A stretch of 64,000 bases of DNA from Zychaea mexicana (GCF_025766255.1 NW_026516696.1:124001-188000); one strand, 5' to 3'; positions 34,942 to 49,081 are shown, counted from the first letter of the stretch. Made by a program: numbers and translations. Notes: generated by a model from the letters alone, not told the origin.

Positions 34942-37900
34942 CTAAGAAAACCATGATTCCCAATTGTTTTGGTTTGTCGAGTCGCTAGGTTCATCACTGT
35001 TCAACAAATCCGCTACCTTTGTCACCGAAGAGGACGCAGGCTCGGATGATACATTTGCTGGAGGAGGTGGATGCGGGCTCGGTGGTTGCAATGGATGTGC
35101 CGATCTATCGGAGTGCATGTGCGAATATGGATGAGCGTGTTGTTGTTGCTGCTGTTGTTGTTGAGGATGATGGTGGTGGTGATGGTGTGGTTGAGGATGG
35201 TGCGATGGCGGTGGCGGCTGTTGTTGCTGTTGTGGATAGCCTGCTATGGATGGTGATGATTGAGGTTGTGGATGTTGTGGAGGCATTGTTGAGTATCCGG
35301 GAGGTGGGGGCGGATGAGAAGGAGGATAAGCATGGATCACCCCGGGTTGTTGATGCTGTCGTGCTGCTGCTGATGGTGGTGCAGGGGGAGACGGCGTGAA
35401 GTAACCTACGCGAGGACCACCACCACTCATAGATGGGCTTGCGTAAGTGGGTGGTGGAGGTGGAGGTGGATGTTGCTCTGGTGCAACCGGTTGATGGAAT
35501 GGTAAATTTTGCATTACTCGGAAGTGCGTCTTTGAACTATCCTCGTACGCTGCTACTGGTTCTTGCGATGGTGGCGGCAGTGGTGGGTGTGCAGGTGTCT
35601 GTTGTTGTTGTTGCGCTTGTGGTTGCGATGACGGTGGTGGAGGAGGAGGAGGAGGAGGCTGGTGATGATGAGCAGTAGCAGCAGTAGCAGTGATAGCGGG
35701 TGGATGCTGCTGCTCAGGAGCTCGCTCGCGCCTTTTCACAATTTCATCCAGTTGCATCTTCTCTTCATTGTTGACATAAAAGTTCCGCGCTTGCGTCGCC
35801 GTCTTTGTTGTCAATGCACTCGCCACCTTATCCCAATCGCAGCCATATTTCTCCAAAAGTCGCATAAACTCACTGCGTTCCGAGACGGACCAGTAGGACG
35901 AATAGGCTGGACGCTTCACTGGATCAGAGGACATGGTCGACCCAGGTGGTCGTCCAGGTCTGCGTGCTGGTCGATTCGCAGTAAATTCCGTTTCCATCCA
36001 CTCGTCCATCATATCGCTGTCAACAGCTTTGCCCGATGAAGTACGTGCTCGCCGACGTCGTTGTTGTCCTCCTCCTCCTCCTGATGTACTAGTCGCAGTA
36101 GTAGTAATAGTAGCAGCAGCAGCAGGCAAAGTGGATCCTCGTCCTTGGCGCTGATCGTCCATTTGGGTCGTCGACAATGTACGCGTATGACCTTGCGTTG
36201 GCTTCATTGCTGCTGCTGCTGCATCAGCGGCAGGACTAGCAGCAGTAGTAATAGCACCACTGGGTGTTGCTGGCGGCGGAGTAGCTGCTCCCATTCTACA
36301 CATACCCATCAATGCTGCTGCCGCATCCTCCTCTTCCGCCTTCAAGTCCGGTCGAGCACCTGTGGTCTCGCTAACCATCGCTGTAGTGGTAGGACCAGTA
36401 GGACCAGGAGCAGCTGTGGCAGGAGACGCTTTTATCGGAGCTTCTGCTGACGCTGCTGCTGTCGATGAGGCTACAGCGCCAGTGGTCAACTCGGGCTCTT
36501 CATCAAACGCATAAGGACCAAACTTGCGCTTATAGTTGTGATAAAAGTTGCGACACTGGTCTTCAGTCTTTGTTCCAACAAGCGCTGCCACACGCGTAAA
36601 ATTGCGACCGTGTACCTTGAATGCTTCAATGGCTGCTTCTTTATCCTTGTCTAACCATCTTGCCGCACCTCCCAAGTTTCGTTCCGCACTGTCCATTTCA
36701 TCCATCAACTCTTCGTTGTTGTTGTTGCTGTTGTTATTGTTAGTGTTGTTGCTATTAGCTGGGGGCTCGCCTGGTACGACTTGAGCAGCACTAGCAGAAC
36801 CTCTAGGTGATCTCCCCTTTCGTCGAGACAGCTTTCGCTTATCGCCACGCGTCTTGTCGAGTTCCTCCGTACCGGCTGATGCCAAACCTGTTGCTCCGAC
36901 TACTGCAGATGTCTGCGGGCCAGCGGCTGTGGGTGCTGAGGCTGAAGGCGTAGGTCCAGGACGCTTGCTTCGCCGACGTTCATGAACACCATCCCAGTAT
37001 GCATTTGCTTCTTCCAACTCCCGCAACTCGCGACTTTTACGTTCTGTCTCTTTTAGTTTCGCCTTTCGAGACACTTGAGCCTCACCGATATCCGTCATCA
37101 GAGCAGAGCCCTTGCTCTTGCCCTTGCGCGTGGTCGACGATCCACCACCAGTAGCGCGTCTGATAGCTGCAGCCAAACGATCTCGTCTTTTCCCGGCCTT
37201 ACCACGTCTCCCTTTGCTAACGAGTGCCTTGAAATCAATCTTGGTCTTTTTGCGATAGTAGAACAAGACGCATTGAGGAGCAGTTTTGGTCTGGACGGCT
37301 GCGGCAATCTTTTCAAACTGCTTGGGATACTGCATGTAACTTTCCATAAAGGCCGTCATTTCCTGCTGCGTCCAGTGATCTTCCGTTTCAGGGCCAGTGT
37401 GATAGTATGTCAAAGGATCCATCACAAGTCCGCTTCGATCGTCGAATGTACGCATGCGCTCCTTTTCGTCGAGAATCATTGCAGGAATGGTGGCTGTCGT
37501 CTTGGCTGCACGCAATTCGGGGTTTCGCATATCAGCAGACTCAAGCGACTGGATAATCTCGAGCAGCTCTGCTTCTGATCGAGCTGCGTCGGATGTCCAC
37601 GCGCCCTGAGTCGGTCCACCATATGAGTTGCCAATACCATCTGTGCCAAACCGCAGCGCATCATGATCACTGTTGAAAATGACGCCATCCACGAATTCCT
37701 CTGTTTCCTCTTCCGTGCGACGGCGCGATTGAGACCGATATGTGTATTTCTCAAAAGCACGTCGTTCATGGTCACGGATACGATCCAGCGTCAAGCAACG
37801 CTGCTTCCACTCTTCGTAGAGTTCTCGATATTCCTTCTTCAAGCGCATTTCCTTCTTTTTCAATGCCTTCTTGTGCTGCGCCATGCTGTTGGCAATCGAC

Positions 37901-40900
37901 ACCTTGACCTTGTCAAAGTTCTTGACATTCTCCTTGTAGCACGGGAACTCGTCAATGGTGCGATACAAGGGCTTTGTCCACTCTTCTTCATCGGACCAAT
38001 CGTCTGCCGTGTCTGGCTTGCCCTGCCATCCACCAATCATCTTTGAGTTTTCTTTGGCAACCTTGCGGTTATCAGCAATCAGCTTTTCTGACAGTAAGTC
38101 GTCGGTTTCGTCGTTGGAGCGGACTTGGTTGATGAGAAGCTGAGGGCGTTTGCGCATCACAGGCGATGTCTTGAGCGAAGAAAGATTTTCGATATCAGTT
38201 ATGTGTTGTGATCGGCTCGTTTCTTCACTGATCACTTGCAACGCTTGCTGCTTCGCAGCTTCTTCCTCTTCACGTTCCTTTTGCTCTTCTGCTGCTGAGA
38301 GGGATCCAAGTTCTCCACCGGTCGTTGATACCGTTTCGTGCTCGTCGTTGGATTCCTTTTTGCCTTCCTCCTCACGTTTATTCAGTTGTTCCAACAATTC
38401 CTCATACATGGTGATATCGTTTTCAATCTGGTCAATGCGTTCGACGATTTCTTGTTGAGACAACTGCTTTTCGCCATTCAACTTTGGCGCCTCTGCTGCT
38501 GCTACCGCTTGTTCTGCTGGCCGTTCCTGTTCCTGTTCCTGCTCCTGTTTCTGTGCTTGAGATTGAGTCTTTTCAACATCTTTAGTGGTAACAGCTGGTA
38601 ATGACTCAGGAACAGCATTCGCTTCTGCCGAAATAGCTGGAACAGTAGCAGAAGGAGGTGACGCGTGAGAGTTCACATCTTCTACAGCAGCTTTGTTGGT
38701 TTCGACATTCGACTCCACACCTGACGGATCTTCTTCCATAGGTTCGGGGTTTACATTTTTGTCGACTTCTCCCTCTCCTCCTCCTCCTCCTCCTCCTGCT
38801 GCTGCTGTTACTTCCGTCTGTTGTGTCTGAGGTTCTGATAGTGGAGAATGCGGAGGTGGGGCTGACTCGTTTGCAGATGTTGCTGCTGTTGTCGGTTCTG
38901 TCCTTGACTCTGGTTTTGTCGCTGTTTCTGCCGGCAGTGGTGGTGTCGCTGGTGCTGTTGTAGTAATCACAGGTGATGGCTCGACCATCTCTTCGTCCTC
39001 TTCTTCTTTCTTGACTGTGACGTCGAGTCCAGAATCACGAGGGACGTCTTCAACAACAGACCGTGTAGTGCTGGTTTCTGATTCTGCTTTCGACACTTCT
39101 GCAATCTCGGATGCGTTTGAAGAAGGCGGTGGTGACGTTCGTTCACCAGTCGCAATTGACATTCGGTCCGACTCAGGTCTGTCGCTTTCTTTACGATCCG
39201 GTGTATTGCCTCGCTTGGGCGTTGTCATTGTAGAGTCGCCGTCTGCTTTGTTTGTTTAAGTAACCGGGTGTTTTGTGGTTGGTAATTGAAAAGGGGAAGG
39301 AAACGGGGTGGTCAATGAGAAGAAAGAAAAAAGAGAGCATAAAAAAAGGAATCAATCAGGTTGCCGCCAAGTAATAATTGCATAAAAAACGGAAAGTGAT
39401 CCCCATTTACCATATCCAGAAATTCTGTCTGTATCATCCGAACGGAACTCTGCCTTGTCATCCTCTCTTCGCCCACCACTTCCCAGACGTTGTCCTGCTC
39501 CTGCTGCTGTTGCTGACTGCGGAACCGGTGCCCACAGCGGCATGCCGCTCGCTGAAGTTGCGCTGCGTGGACTTTTAATGCTTCCTTCGCGCTCTCGATC
39601 GCGTTCTCGTGCCTTGATGGGCCCGAGCACAGAGGGTGCTGGACTCGAGCTAGGGCCCCATGAACGCGCTGGCCGCCCGCGATAACGATCCGAATCCATG
39701 GGAGGTCCATTACGAGGCACATGTCGGTAAAAGTCGCGATCATCCATCCGGTCTCTGTCATAATATGGCAGGTGTGGGCCGCCAGGTGAGGGTGGCATGT
39801 CTCGATCACGGTCACGGTCCGGCCGGTACGAATCGCCGCCAAAGGATGGAGGGTATGACATTGATAGTGATGGCGGTGCGAGTGGTGGAGGTGGACCGTA
39901 TGCCGGATTGTCGTATCGCATCATATAACTGGATAAGAAGAGAAAAAGAGAAAGAAAGGGGGAAAGAGAAAAAATAGTCAATAACACGGACTATGTTACC
40001 CAGACAGGAACAAAGGAATGTGTGCCTATATGCTGCTTTACCTATCCCGATCACGGCCTCTTATGTCCATATCTCGCCAGTCGTCCCGATACCGTCGTTC
40101 TCTTTCACGATCACGGTCACGGTCGCGATGCCAATCGTTGTAGCGTGGAGGTGGAGGTGTGTACGAGTCAGGGCCGGTGTTTCCCATGCGTATGTCATCT
40201 TTTACGTCCTTGTTGAAATTTGCTGGTGCTGCGTTCTTTGGCTCTTTCAATCTTTCGCTGCTTGCTACACAAGGTTTTATTTAGGTCACCACCAACACCA
40301 CATGTAAACTTTAAATCTTCTTTTCCTTTCTTTAATTCTAAGATGATTCAAAAATGCTTACTGTCTCGACGCACTGAAGCACTCGACGACGGTTTTGGAT
40401 ATTCTCGTGGAATTGAAGACGACGGTGGATAATGGTGTGGTGGTGGCAAGTCATCGCGATAATACCGCGGAGGATATCGATTATCCCTACAATTATACTA
40501 TTGCATCAGTAAAACAGATATCATTCGTCCATTGGTCGCATCAACTATCCAATTTGTCTTCTCTTCCAGCCAATTAAACATCCCTCTTCAGTGGGATCAT
40601 CAAGAAGAGAGAGAGGAAAGGTATAATTAAAGAATTAAGAAAAAAGAGCCCAATTAGAAACCTTTCTCTGCCGCGTGCCAGATATCTGTCGTCTCGAAAA
40701 TTGAGTCGGCCTCTGTCTCTATCTCGATCTCGGTCTCGGTCTCGTAACTCTCTGTAATCGTCAATGGCGTTAGACATTGCGTTTCTAGGTCGGTAGCTGT
40801 ATGAATCGTATCGAGAGCTGTAGCGTGATGGCATATAACGGCCATCGTTGTATGGTGGTGATCTAGACCTGGAGCGTGATCGAGAATGTGTTCCGCGTGA

Positions 40901-40924
40901 TGATGTCGAGCCTGCGACGCTCAT
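34942..40924 (-). CDS. snt1: Snt1/NCoR-SMRT-like co-repressor with three SANT domains and RS/RD-rich N-terminus
   Basis: Five exons (40924-40662, 40486-40362, 40264-40042, 39928-39411, 39242-34942) total 5430 nt, 1809 residues. Each junction keeps frame (for example GRE-R-DNRYPP, and GY-D-GDST into the long exon). N-terminus: SRSRSRSRSPP followed by RDRDRDRDR tracts, unusual for this family. Middle: Glu/Ser/Ala-rich, then the conserved helical block FPCYKENVKNFDKVKVSIAN. SANT1 is about 985-1040 (WTQQEMTAFMESYMQYPKQF), SANT2 about 1237-1290 (KEAAIEAFKVHGRNF), SANT3 about 1490-1535 (WSVSERSEFMRLLEKYGCDW). The end is Pro/His/Gln-rich. In yeast the homologue is a Set3C subunit with the Hos2/Hst1 deacetylases; nuclear repression by histone deacetylation is the likely role. 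Confidence 0.88.
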
Positions 40925-42685
40925 TCTTCATATATAAGAAAAAAGAAAAGTAGTAGTAGTAGTATATTATAAAGGAAGGAAGAGACGAATAGGCTCACAC
41001 ATTCAAAAGCCTAGCGCGAGGAAATCCGCGTGACTACCGTTCTACCGTTCCGCTGCAGCTAAATTCTGAAATTACGATAAACTCATTATTGTCAACGCAT
41101 GTTAACCCATCCAGTTCTATTTAATTCTTTTCTCAAACGATGTGGTTTAATTTTATAATAGTTCGCTGATAAAACTCGCTCAAGTGATTCAAAGATCTTC
41201 AGCTTTTCAAAGTATGAAATGTAAAAGCAACAGATACTACTAGCCGTGGCAGCCACACACTTGTCCTTTTTTCTTAATCGGAACGTTAATGGTTGAACAA
41301 CTGGGAAAATACCTGCAGCTAAAGCTTTTGGTTTGCCTCGTGGAGAAATTACCTTTGCTTTTAGAACTGCTGGAGTGGGCGTAACCATGCAACAACAATA
41401 GTATACGAGACCTGCCGTATTTATGATAATTAGCCTACAGTAGTAACACCAGCAACAACAGCGACGACAGCAAAGAACATTCTATTGATACGCTTGTTTT
41501 GACTTTTCCTTTCGTAGAAGCATCTACGCCTTAAGGAGTACGGTGTGCAAGAGGACAATGAGTCTTTATCGTTTGAGTAATAGACTTTGGGGAGGAGAGG
41601 ACTTGGTTCACATAGGCTATCATTTGGTTAAGCGCATGATGTGCGCTGGTCTTACTAAGCCCAATAGCTCGCTTGTCGTCCACACTTGCCATCTGACATA
41701 GGCTTTTCGATTACTTTCACTCGGGTAAAAGCCCAATGATATTAACAGTGACGACCACACCGACAGTGATGACATTAGCCAACCTTGTCGTCAAACAAGC
41801 TCAATGTTATCGGTTTCTTACCACGAAAGAAGCTGAAGGAGCGGCAAGCCGTAAAGATATTTTTTGAGCAGAAGACGAAAGACGAAGCATGGAGCATATT
41901 TGTCCACAAGTTGAGGTAAACATGATGTTTGGAGCGCAATATGCCAGAGAGGTAGCACTTAATGAAAGAAGATTAGATGTACCCTCCCTGCTCTGTAATC
42001 CAGAATTCCTTTCGCTTATGGGGAAAGTAACAGTGGAATTACCGCTTAGACAATTATTGGCCTTAGTGTCACACGTACCTTGTTAAGTTGATTACTATAT
42101 CAACAAGCTACTACATGGGTGTCTGAATATTGATACTTAGTAGGTATGAAAGGTTGCGGAAAGAGAGGAACAGGCATGCAACCCATTAGCAATAATATAT
42201 GTTAGCTGTCACCTCTTTTAGATATGCTCTTTATGCTCTGCTACATCCAACATATAAAGTAAAGCTCTGATCGATATTATGCCAATACCTACTACTACAA
42301 TTACACGTTTTTCTCACGGCGATGGGATCTTCCTCGTTTGTATCTATAGTTATTTCCTCGAGATCCAAACGAATTCTGGATGCTAAGTGGTTAGACAGAG
42401 CTTGTATATATAAAAAACAAGTGATTATTAGCCCTTCCTTAGCTTTTCTAATCCAACAACGTGCTGACCAGGCTACACGCGCCGTTGTTTCCCGCGAAAA
42501 AAAAATTGAAAGTCAAACTGCATTGATGGGTGCTGTGTACCTCATAAAACCCAGCGGCCCCACCGAAAAGGGCCCTTTGCGTTTAAACAAACTCACGCAT
42601 ATCTACTTCATATACACTTATAATCTGGAACAAAAAAATAACAGCATAATATCTCTATATTCATACCTACATTTCCACTCGCAAA
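40925..42685. other. Spacer between two divergent genes (co-repressor and Bro1)
   Basis: Contains the promoters of both genes, a GTA microsatellite (about 40951-40966) and a possible retrotransposon relic (41889-42086). The minus-strand frame 41092-41388 is not recognised. Confidence 0.45.
41889..42086 (+). pseudogene. Possible retrotransposon gag/protease relic
   Basis: A 65-codon frame contains EVALNERRLDVPSLL and FLSLMGKVTVELPLRQLL, followed by ALVSHV. The pattern of a short beta segment followed by a helix L-x-x-L-L-A-L resembles the linker before the aspartic protease in fungal Ty3/gypsy polyproteins. No protease, reverse transcriptase or LTR is seen around it. The assignment rests on my memory of the pattern and is weak. 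Confidence 0.3.
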
Positions 42686-45600
42686 ATGGCGCAACAACAG
42701 ATACCCTTTATCAGTGCGCCATTTAAGCGCACTGACGATGTCGACTGGATACATCCTCTAAAACAATGGATTGCGCACGTTTACCAGGATGATCCCGAAA
42801 AGTACGGCGAAGAAACATATGCCTTGAACCGGTTACGACAAGATAGTCGTGGTGCAGGCAAGGACTTAACTGGGCGTGATTTGCTCTACCGATACTTTGG
42901 TCAGCTCGAATTGCTGGACTTGCGGTTTCCTGTGGACGAAAAACATATCAAGATACTATTTACTTGGTAAAAATAACCACTTTTAACTTTTTCAATTATA
43001 AAATGCCTAATGAGAATAACGACAAGAGACTAAAATAGAAATCCGATGCTCTTGTTTTGAAAATCAGGTACGATGCCTTCAATGGCCGAGCCACGTCGCA
43101 ATACTCGCTTGCATACGAGAAAGCAAGTGTTATCTTCAACACAGCCTCAACCCTCTCTGCTATTGCCTCAGCGCAGAATCGGGCCGAGGCCGACGGTCGT
43201 AAACGCGCATTCAACTTCTTCCAAGCATCTGCGGGAATGTTTCTCTATATCAATGACAATTTTCTGCACGCACCTTCGCAAGACCTGAACCGAGACACTG
43301 TCAAGATGCTGACCGAGCTGATGCTGGCACAGGCACATGAATGCTTTTTGGAAAACTCGCTGAGGGAAAAGAAAAAAAGTAGTCTTGTGGCCAAGCTGGC
43401 TAGCCACGCGGCGTGGGTGTATGGAAGTCTGACGGACGATATCCAGGATTGTATCAGTCGCGGCACTGGTGTCGATAAGAGCTGGATGCTGATGGCCCAG
43501 ATTAAACACAAGTATTATCAGGCATTGGCACAGCAACACAAGGCAGCCGCCTGTGGTCTGGATCAGAATTTTGGTGAACAAGTGTCACGCTTAGCAGCAG
43601 CTGAAACCGTTGCAAAGGAAGCCACCAAGCTGGTCAACAGTGGCGCGTCATCACTCAATGCCGCAGGGCAAAACAACAACAACAGCAACACTGGTAGTGC
43701 CATGCATACCATGCCGGCAGATTGTGGATCCGTATTGCAAGAGTTGTGTAAATCTTTGGCAGCAACATTGGCAGACAAGCATACAGCCGCGGCGCGTGAC
43801 AACGACATGATTTATCACGACCACGTTCCCAAGGATGCGATTTTAACCCCTATCGACCGTCTCAAGGCCGTCAAGCCCGTGCCCATCTCGGAACTCTATG
43901 GCCCCAACGAGGTCAGCAAGGTCATTGGCGGTGATATTTTTACGCGCCTGATCCCGTTGAGTGTTCACGAGAGTGCTTCCATGTACTCGGAGGAAAAGGC
44001 GAAACTGGTCAGAGCAGAGTCGGAACGCTTGGATATTGCAAAAGCCGAACTGAATGCATCGCTTGAGTATATGAAGCTGCCCAAATCTTTAGACAAGTTT
44101 AAGCAACAGGGCAATGCAGACAGCGCCATGTTGGATAGCTTTGCTGTGCCAACACCGGAGGTTCGTGGGTGGGCGGACAAGTTGGCAAGCGAAGAGTCGA
44201 GTAATAACACGACTGTTCGTGAGTTGATCGAAACCTTGGATGGCCTCAAGTCGCGCGCTGCACAGATGTTGGATCAAGCATCTTTCGAGTTGGATCAAGA
44301 GATGCGAGAATGTGAAAATATGCGGGTAAGAGGAGAATTGAAGGAGCTTCTGCAGTAAGGCAGAGGGCTTTTGCTGCTGTAAATTCATTCCTTACTGACA
44401 GGAGAACCCAAAATAATTTAATAGGTAAAATATGGCGACCAATGGACACAAAAACCATCAGGGTTGTTGACGGGTGATTTCCGCCAGGATCTGCGTAATC
44501 ATCGAGAGTCGTTGAGCAGTGCCTCACAATCGGACACCCAGCTACTACGACAGTATGACGAAATTGCCCAAGATATCGGAGTACTACGTCAAGGTGGCAA
44601 GAGCAAGCCATTGGAAACCGTGTTTACCGAAAGCCTGGCGGGATTGTTGAACGATAAAGCCAATGGCGGTAATGGAAGTGGTGTCAATAGCTTACTTGAT
44701 CTTGAAATTGATGTTGGTATCAGCAGCAAGAGTATGGAAATCAAGATCAAGCGCGTGGAGGCGGCTTTGGATAAGCTTCGACAGATGGAAAACGATCGTC
44801 GTGAAACATTTGAAGATTTGAAAGAAAAGGTGAGTTAATTAGGTGGATGTGGGTCGCTCTCATAGTTTCCTGGAAGAGAAGGCTCGCCAATCAATTAGAT
44901 TCACGTATTGACACACACACACAATGTCTTGTATAATAGACAATGCAAGATGATATTTCGCAACTCTTGATATTGAACAAAAAGACGGTGAATATTGAGC
45001 AACAGATATTTAGCTCTGAATTGGAAAAGTTTCGGCCACATCAACAGCGGATCACCGCATCGATCCACCAGCAGCAACAGGTGATCCAGGAACTGACGAC
45101 GGCGTTCAAGTCAGTGATGGATGGAGAGGAAGCACAAAAGCTGCAAAAACGTTGGGAAACTGCTGAACGGCAACGACGCAATGTTGTTGACCGGTTTAAC
45201 CGAGCGCAATCAGGTTATTTTGAAACCAAAGAAGGTTTAAGGTATGGATACTCAATATACGGGCCTTAGTTTGACGGGATCGCTCACAAGAGATGAGGAG
45301 GAAAAGGAGCCAATTGCTATACATACTCCCTGCAAGGTTTGTTTATGTCTAACACGTTATCATCACTTTTTTAATACTGGCTCCTTGATATCATTAGAAA
45401 GGGAATCGGATTCTATTCCAGCCTTTGCGATGTGATTGAATCCTTAATCAGTAACACGCGCAAATTCACAAATGAGCGTGCACGCGAGCGTGAAAGCATG
45501 GCGGAAACGTTAGAAACGGAACGCAGTGGCAGGGAACAAGAGTTGCTTAAGGAAAAATTGAGCAAGTATACTTCGTCAACTGCTGCTGCTGTTACTGCTA

Positions 45601-46895
45601 CCACGGCAACGACTATACCAACACCGACACCGACAATGCCGTCTGCACCGAGAATCGATACGACCATGTCTACTTTGGCCGACAAGGCGCGCGAAATGTC
45701 AATTAGCGGCGGCGGTGGAGGACCAAATAACAATAACCCGCCTTACTACAGCACTGCCTATCATCAACCTACTGCTTCGCCCATCACACCTCGCTCGTAC
45801 TCCACCTCATCGCAGTCATATGTTTCTGGTCCTCCTCAACCTCAACCTACAGCTAGTTTTTCCAATCCTGCTCCCCCACAACCTCAAGCGCCAGCACCTC
45901 CTCCTCCTCCTTCTCAGCAGCAGCAGTCTTATACCAACTATAGTGGGTCTCATATACCTTCCCAGCCAGTTTATAACCATCAGCCTCAACAACAGCAACA
46001 ACCGACTGCTCCACCTCCACCACAACAACCGATGCAAAGAGCGGCGTCATATTCGTCAAACAATTATAGTGCCTCACCAGCCAGTGCATCTCCTGTGCCG
46101 TACATGTTTGCACAACCTGTTGCATCAGCACCTGCTATGCCTAGACAAGAGATGTACGCGTCGGCGCCTATAGCTTCTGCGCCTCCATCGTCGAACATGT
46201 ATGGTGCGCCACCTGCAGCTCCTCCATCATCGGCGCCCTCGTTCCCAACACCGCAACAACAAGCACCGACGCCATTACCACTACCGCAGCAGCAGCAGCA
46301 GCAGCCACAGCAACACCGTTATTCTGTGTCTGTGTATCCATCGCAGCAGCAGCCAATGCCACAGACACAGCAACAGGCGCCGTCAATGCCACAGGCACAT
46401 CCTCCTCCGGTACAACAACAACAGCAGCAATTACAGCAACAGCAACCATCAATACCACAGGTTCCACAAACACCACAATTGCGGCATCCACAGCAGCAAC
46501 AACAACCCCCTCCGTTGCCGAGCAAGCCTCCACAAATGCAATCGCAGCAACAGCAGCAGCCACAAAATCCCCCTATTTCAATGCCCAGTTACCATCCAAT
46601 GTTGTCATCCAACGTATCCATACGTTCGGATCCTCCTACTAGCAGTAACTTACAACAGCCACCTACACCACAGCAACCACCTCAACAACAATACTATAAT
46701 GCTCAGCTGCAACAGCCATTACAACAACAACAACAACAACAACAACCAGCACCACCTTCATGGCAGCAACCACAACAACAGCAGCAACAGACTTGGCAAC
46801 AACAACAACAACAACCGCCCCAGCAACGACAGCAGCAGCCTTCATATTGGCAGCCATTAAACCCCAATAATGGTGGTGGATCCCTTCTTGATTAA
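42686..46895 (+). CDS. bro1: Bro1/ALIX-family ESCRT-associated protein with long Pro/Gln-rich tail
   Basis: Five exons (42686-42966, 43068-44325, 44425-44829, 44940-45241, 45398-46895) total 3744 nt, 1247 residues. The BRO1 domain covers about 1-390: FISAPFKRTDDVDW near the start, RYFGQLELLDLRFP, W-YDAFNGRATSQYSLAYEK across intron 1, FNTASTLSAIAS and HAAWVYGSLTDD. A coiled-coil V domain follows (about 400-790), with VKYGDQWT and GIGFYSSLCDVIESL. The last 450 residues are Pro/Gln-rich. Bro1 links ESCRT-III to the deubiquitinase Doa4 at endosomes; the paralogue Rim20/PalA works in pH signalling. The long Pro-rich tail and length over 1200 fit Bro1/ALIX better than Rim20, but paralogue identity is not certain. 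Confidence 0.88.
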
Positions 46896-48943
46896 CCAAT
46901 CTTTTTATATTTTTTACCAAAATCAAAAACCTTATATTAAAATTTACTGAATATGTCTATGATTAAGTGGTTAAACAGTAGAAAGCAATCTCGAAACTGT
47001 CTGTTTGCATAGTAGCAAGTTCTGGTAATCATGGATTAATCTTTTATATCGACTCACACATATTTCAATGCTGCTTTTTGACTTGATGACGCTCCATCTA
47101 TAGAAAAACTATGTATGTGAAAACACAGTAGTAAATGATCATGTTTTCTGAGTTATATACTGCATTTATCGAAACAATCAAAAAAATACTGCAGGTGCGC
47201 CACTATCATATATACTTTTCTCCAACTGTTTTCACCCATCAAGAGACATTGGTTTTGCGGGCAGTCCAACGCATGTACAAGAATGCTACTCAAAACAAAT
47301 TGAGGGGTAAACTTGTAATTTCATTTAGTTAGTTCAGTTTATATGGAGATGAAGCACAAGGTTGTGACACAAATTTGCCAACTAGTCTACCTTGCAAGTT
47401 GATCGTGCGGGTGACACCAACCTTTTCGTTGTGTGTTGATCCATGCATGTGGATCTGCTAATGTATATGACATACCACACTCACATACATATGTATATGC
47501 TCTCTATGTGGGAGAACGAACTTGGGAGGTCGCGGAATAAACTCTGCTTTCTTGGGTTGCGAACAGAAAAAAAAAATTGATAAATAGGAAACCTTCGTAT
47601 TGGCAGGATAAGCGCACTTGTGGGCTGTATATGTGTGGACGTACAGATTCTCCTAATCACTTTTTGTCATTGCCGTCATCTTCATTGGGCCTTATATACA
47701 CCGTGACGACACAACAATAGATTCACACATCATTCTCAAAGAGTGGTTGATGTGTAGTATTTATGTCTCTTCTTCTCATCATTATCTCATCATCACTCTT
47801 ATATTATACAAAGTTTGCAAAGAAGCCATGGATCTACTTTACATCACAAACAAACTCCGGCGGATGTGCTGGCTTGTTCTTGCGTACCATGGCAAGCATC
47901 TATTCAATACATTGTGATTTATACTCCTATTATTAGCTTTTATACAAACCGCTGCTGCTACTTCTAGTTCATTTATAGATTGCATGTCATATGGGTGGAT
48001 GGGGGGACTATAACGACGGGTGGTGGAAAAGGGGAGTTGGGAACAGGTAATGTACTACTATCACTAGTAGTAGCTAGTTGGTTGGAAATCATATTACACG
48101 CCTAGGTCGTGATATATACATCATGTCGCACTTTATCTGCGTAGGGTACATACACAATTTACTACATTTGACGTCCATTCTCATCTCCCTGTAGTGGCAT
48201 ACACATTCTCTCTCACCCCTCCTCTTCCCGTTTACTCTCCTCTATCCTTGAAGGTTAATTGAGATCGGTACGTAGACCTTAAACCTTATTGAAGCACATA
48301 CAATGATATAAAAGCTAAAAGAAAAAAAACGGGTCGTCTCGTTCTGCAAAGTTAACTTCCTTTTATACTAAATGCACAAACAAACTGGAAAAGATTTCCG
48401 GTGATTTCATTAATAACAACAGCAATTACAGCCTAAAGTGTTGTGGCACCATCAGTATGTTTGTTTGTAAGACAGCAACAACAACGTACATATAATAAGC
48501 TCTTGTTCTCTTTCTCGTGCATTGGACCAAAACATTCTCTTTCCTTTTCCACCCAAAAAGAAGAAAAAGGGTAAAAAGAAGGGGATAAGAAGGAGGCCTT
48601 TTTCTCTTTTACTCTTTGCTTTTCCCAATGATAATGATGATGTTGAATGTATGTGTGTGTGTGTTGTATATAGGTCACAGTTGTCATCGTCGGGGAGGGG
48701 GTGGGGAACACAGTGAAGAAAGAGTGCGGGATTGGGGGCTGGAAAAAGGGGTCGCTGAGAGAAATGTGGTATATGTGGATGATGTGTGGATACGAGAATG
48801 TGCGTTGTGATGTACCCGATAACCGTAAAGATCGACATGCGTATTCCTTACCTTCTTTCTTCCTCTCTTCTCTTCTTCTAACTTTTTTTCTTTTAAATAT
48901 ACGACTCGTCGCTTACACCAACGTTATTACTAATTTCATACTG

Positions 48944-48977
<34 letters not shown>

Positions 48978-49081
48978 ATAACTACAACCACCACTATACC
49001 CATACAACACACTACCACTCATACCACTGCAACCACCACCGCTACTAGAGAACAAAGCAGAGAAAAAGTAATAAAAGCAAT
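46896..49081. other. Spacer and promoter region of G-alpha 1
   Basis: 2.2 kb without a recognised gene; a 65-codon frame at 47135-47332 has no known motif. The last 250 bp hold a pyrimidine-rich stretch (about 48850-48900) and a CTA microsatellite (about 48944-48976), probably the promoter and leader of the G-alpha gene at 49082. Confidence 0.5.
48944..48976. repeat. CTA/ACT trinucleotide microsatellite
   Basis: About eleven uninterrupted ACT/CTA units, 105-140 bp upstream of the G-alpha 1 start and therefore probably within the transcribed leader. Confidence 0.8.

Noticed and set aside
39312..40250. Separate small genes upstream of the Snt1-like gene
   Set aside because: Splice sites and phases join them into one 1809-residue product, so they are treated as exons 1-4.
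45715..46926. Long alternative frames (up to 219 codons) in the Bro1 tail
   Set aside because: Products of CAA/CAG/CCA repeats read out of frame or antisense.
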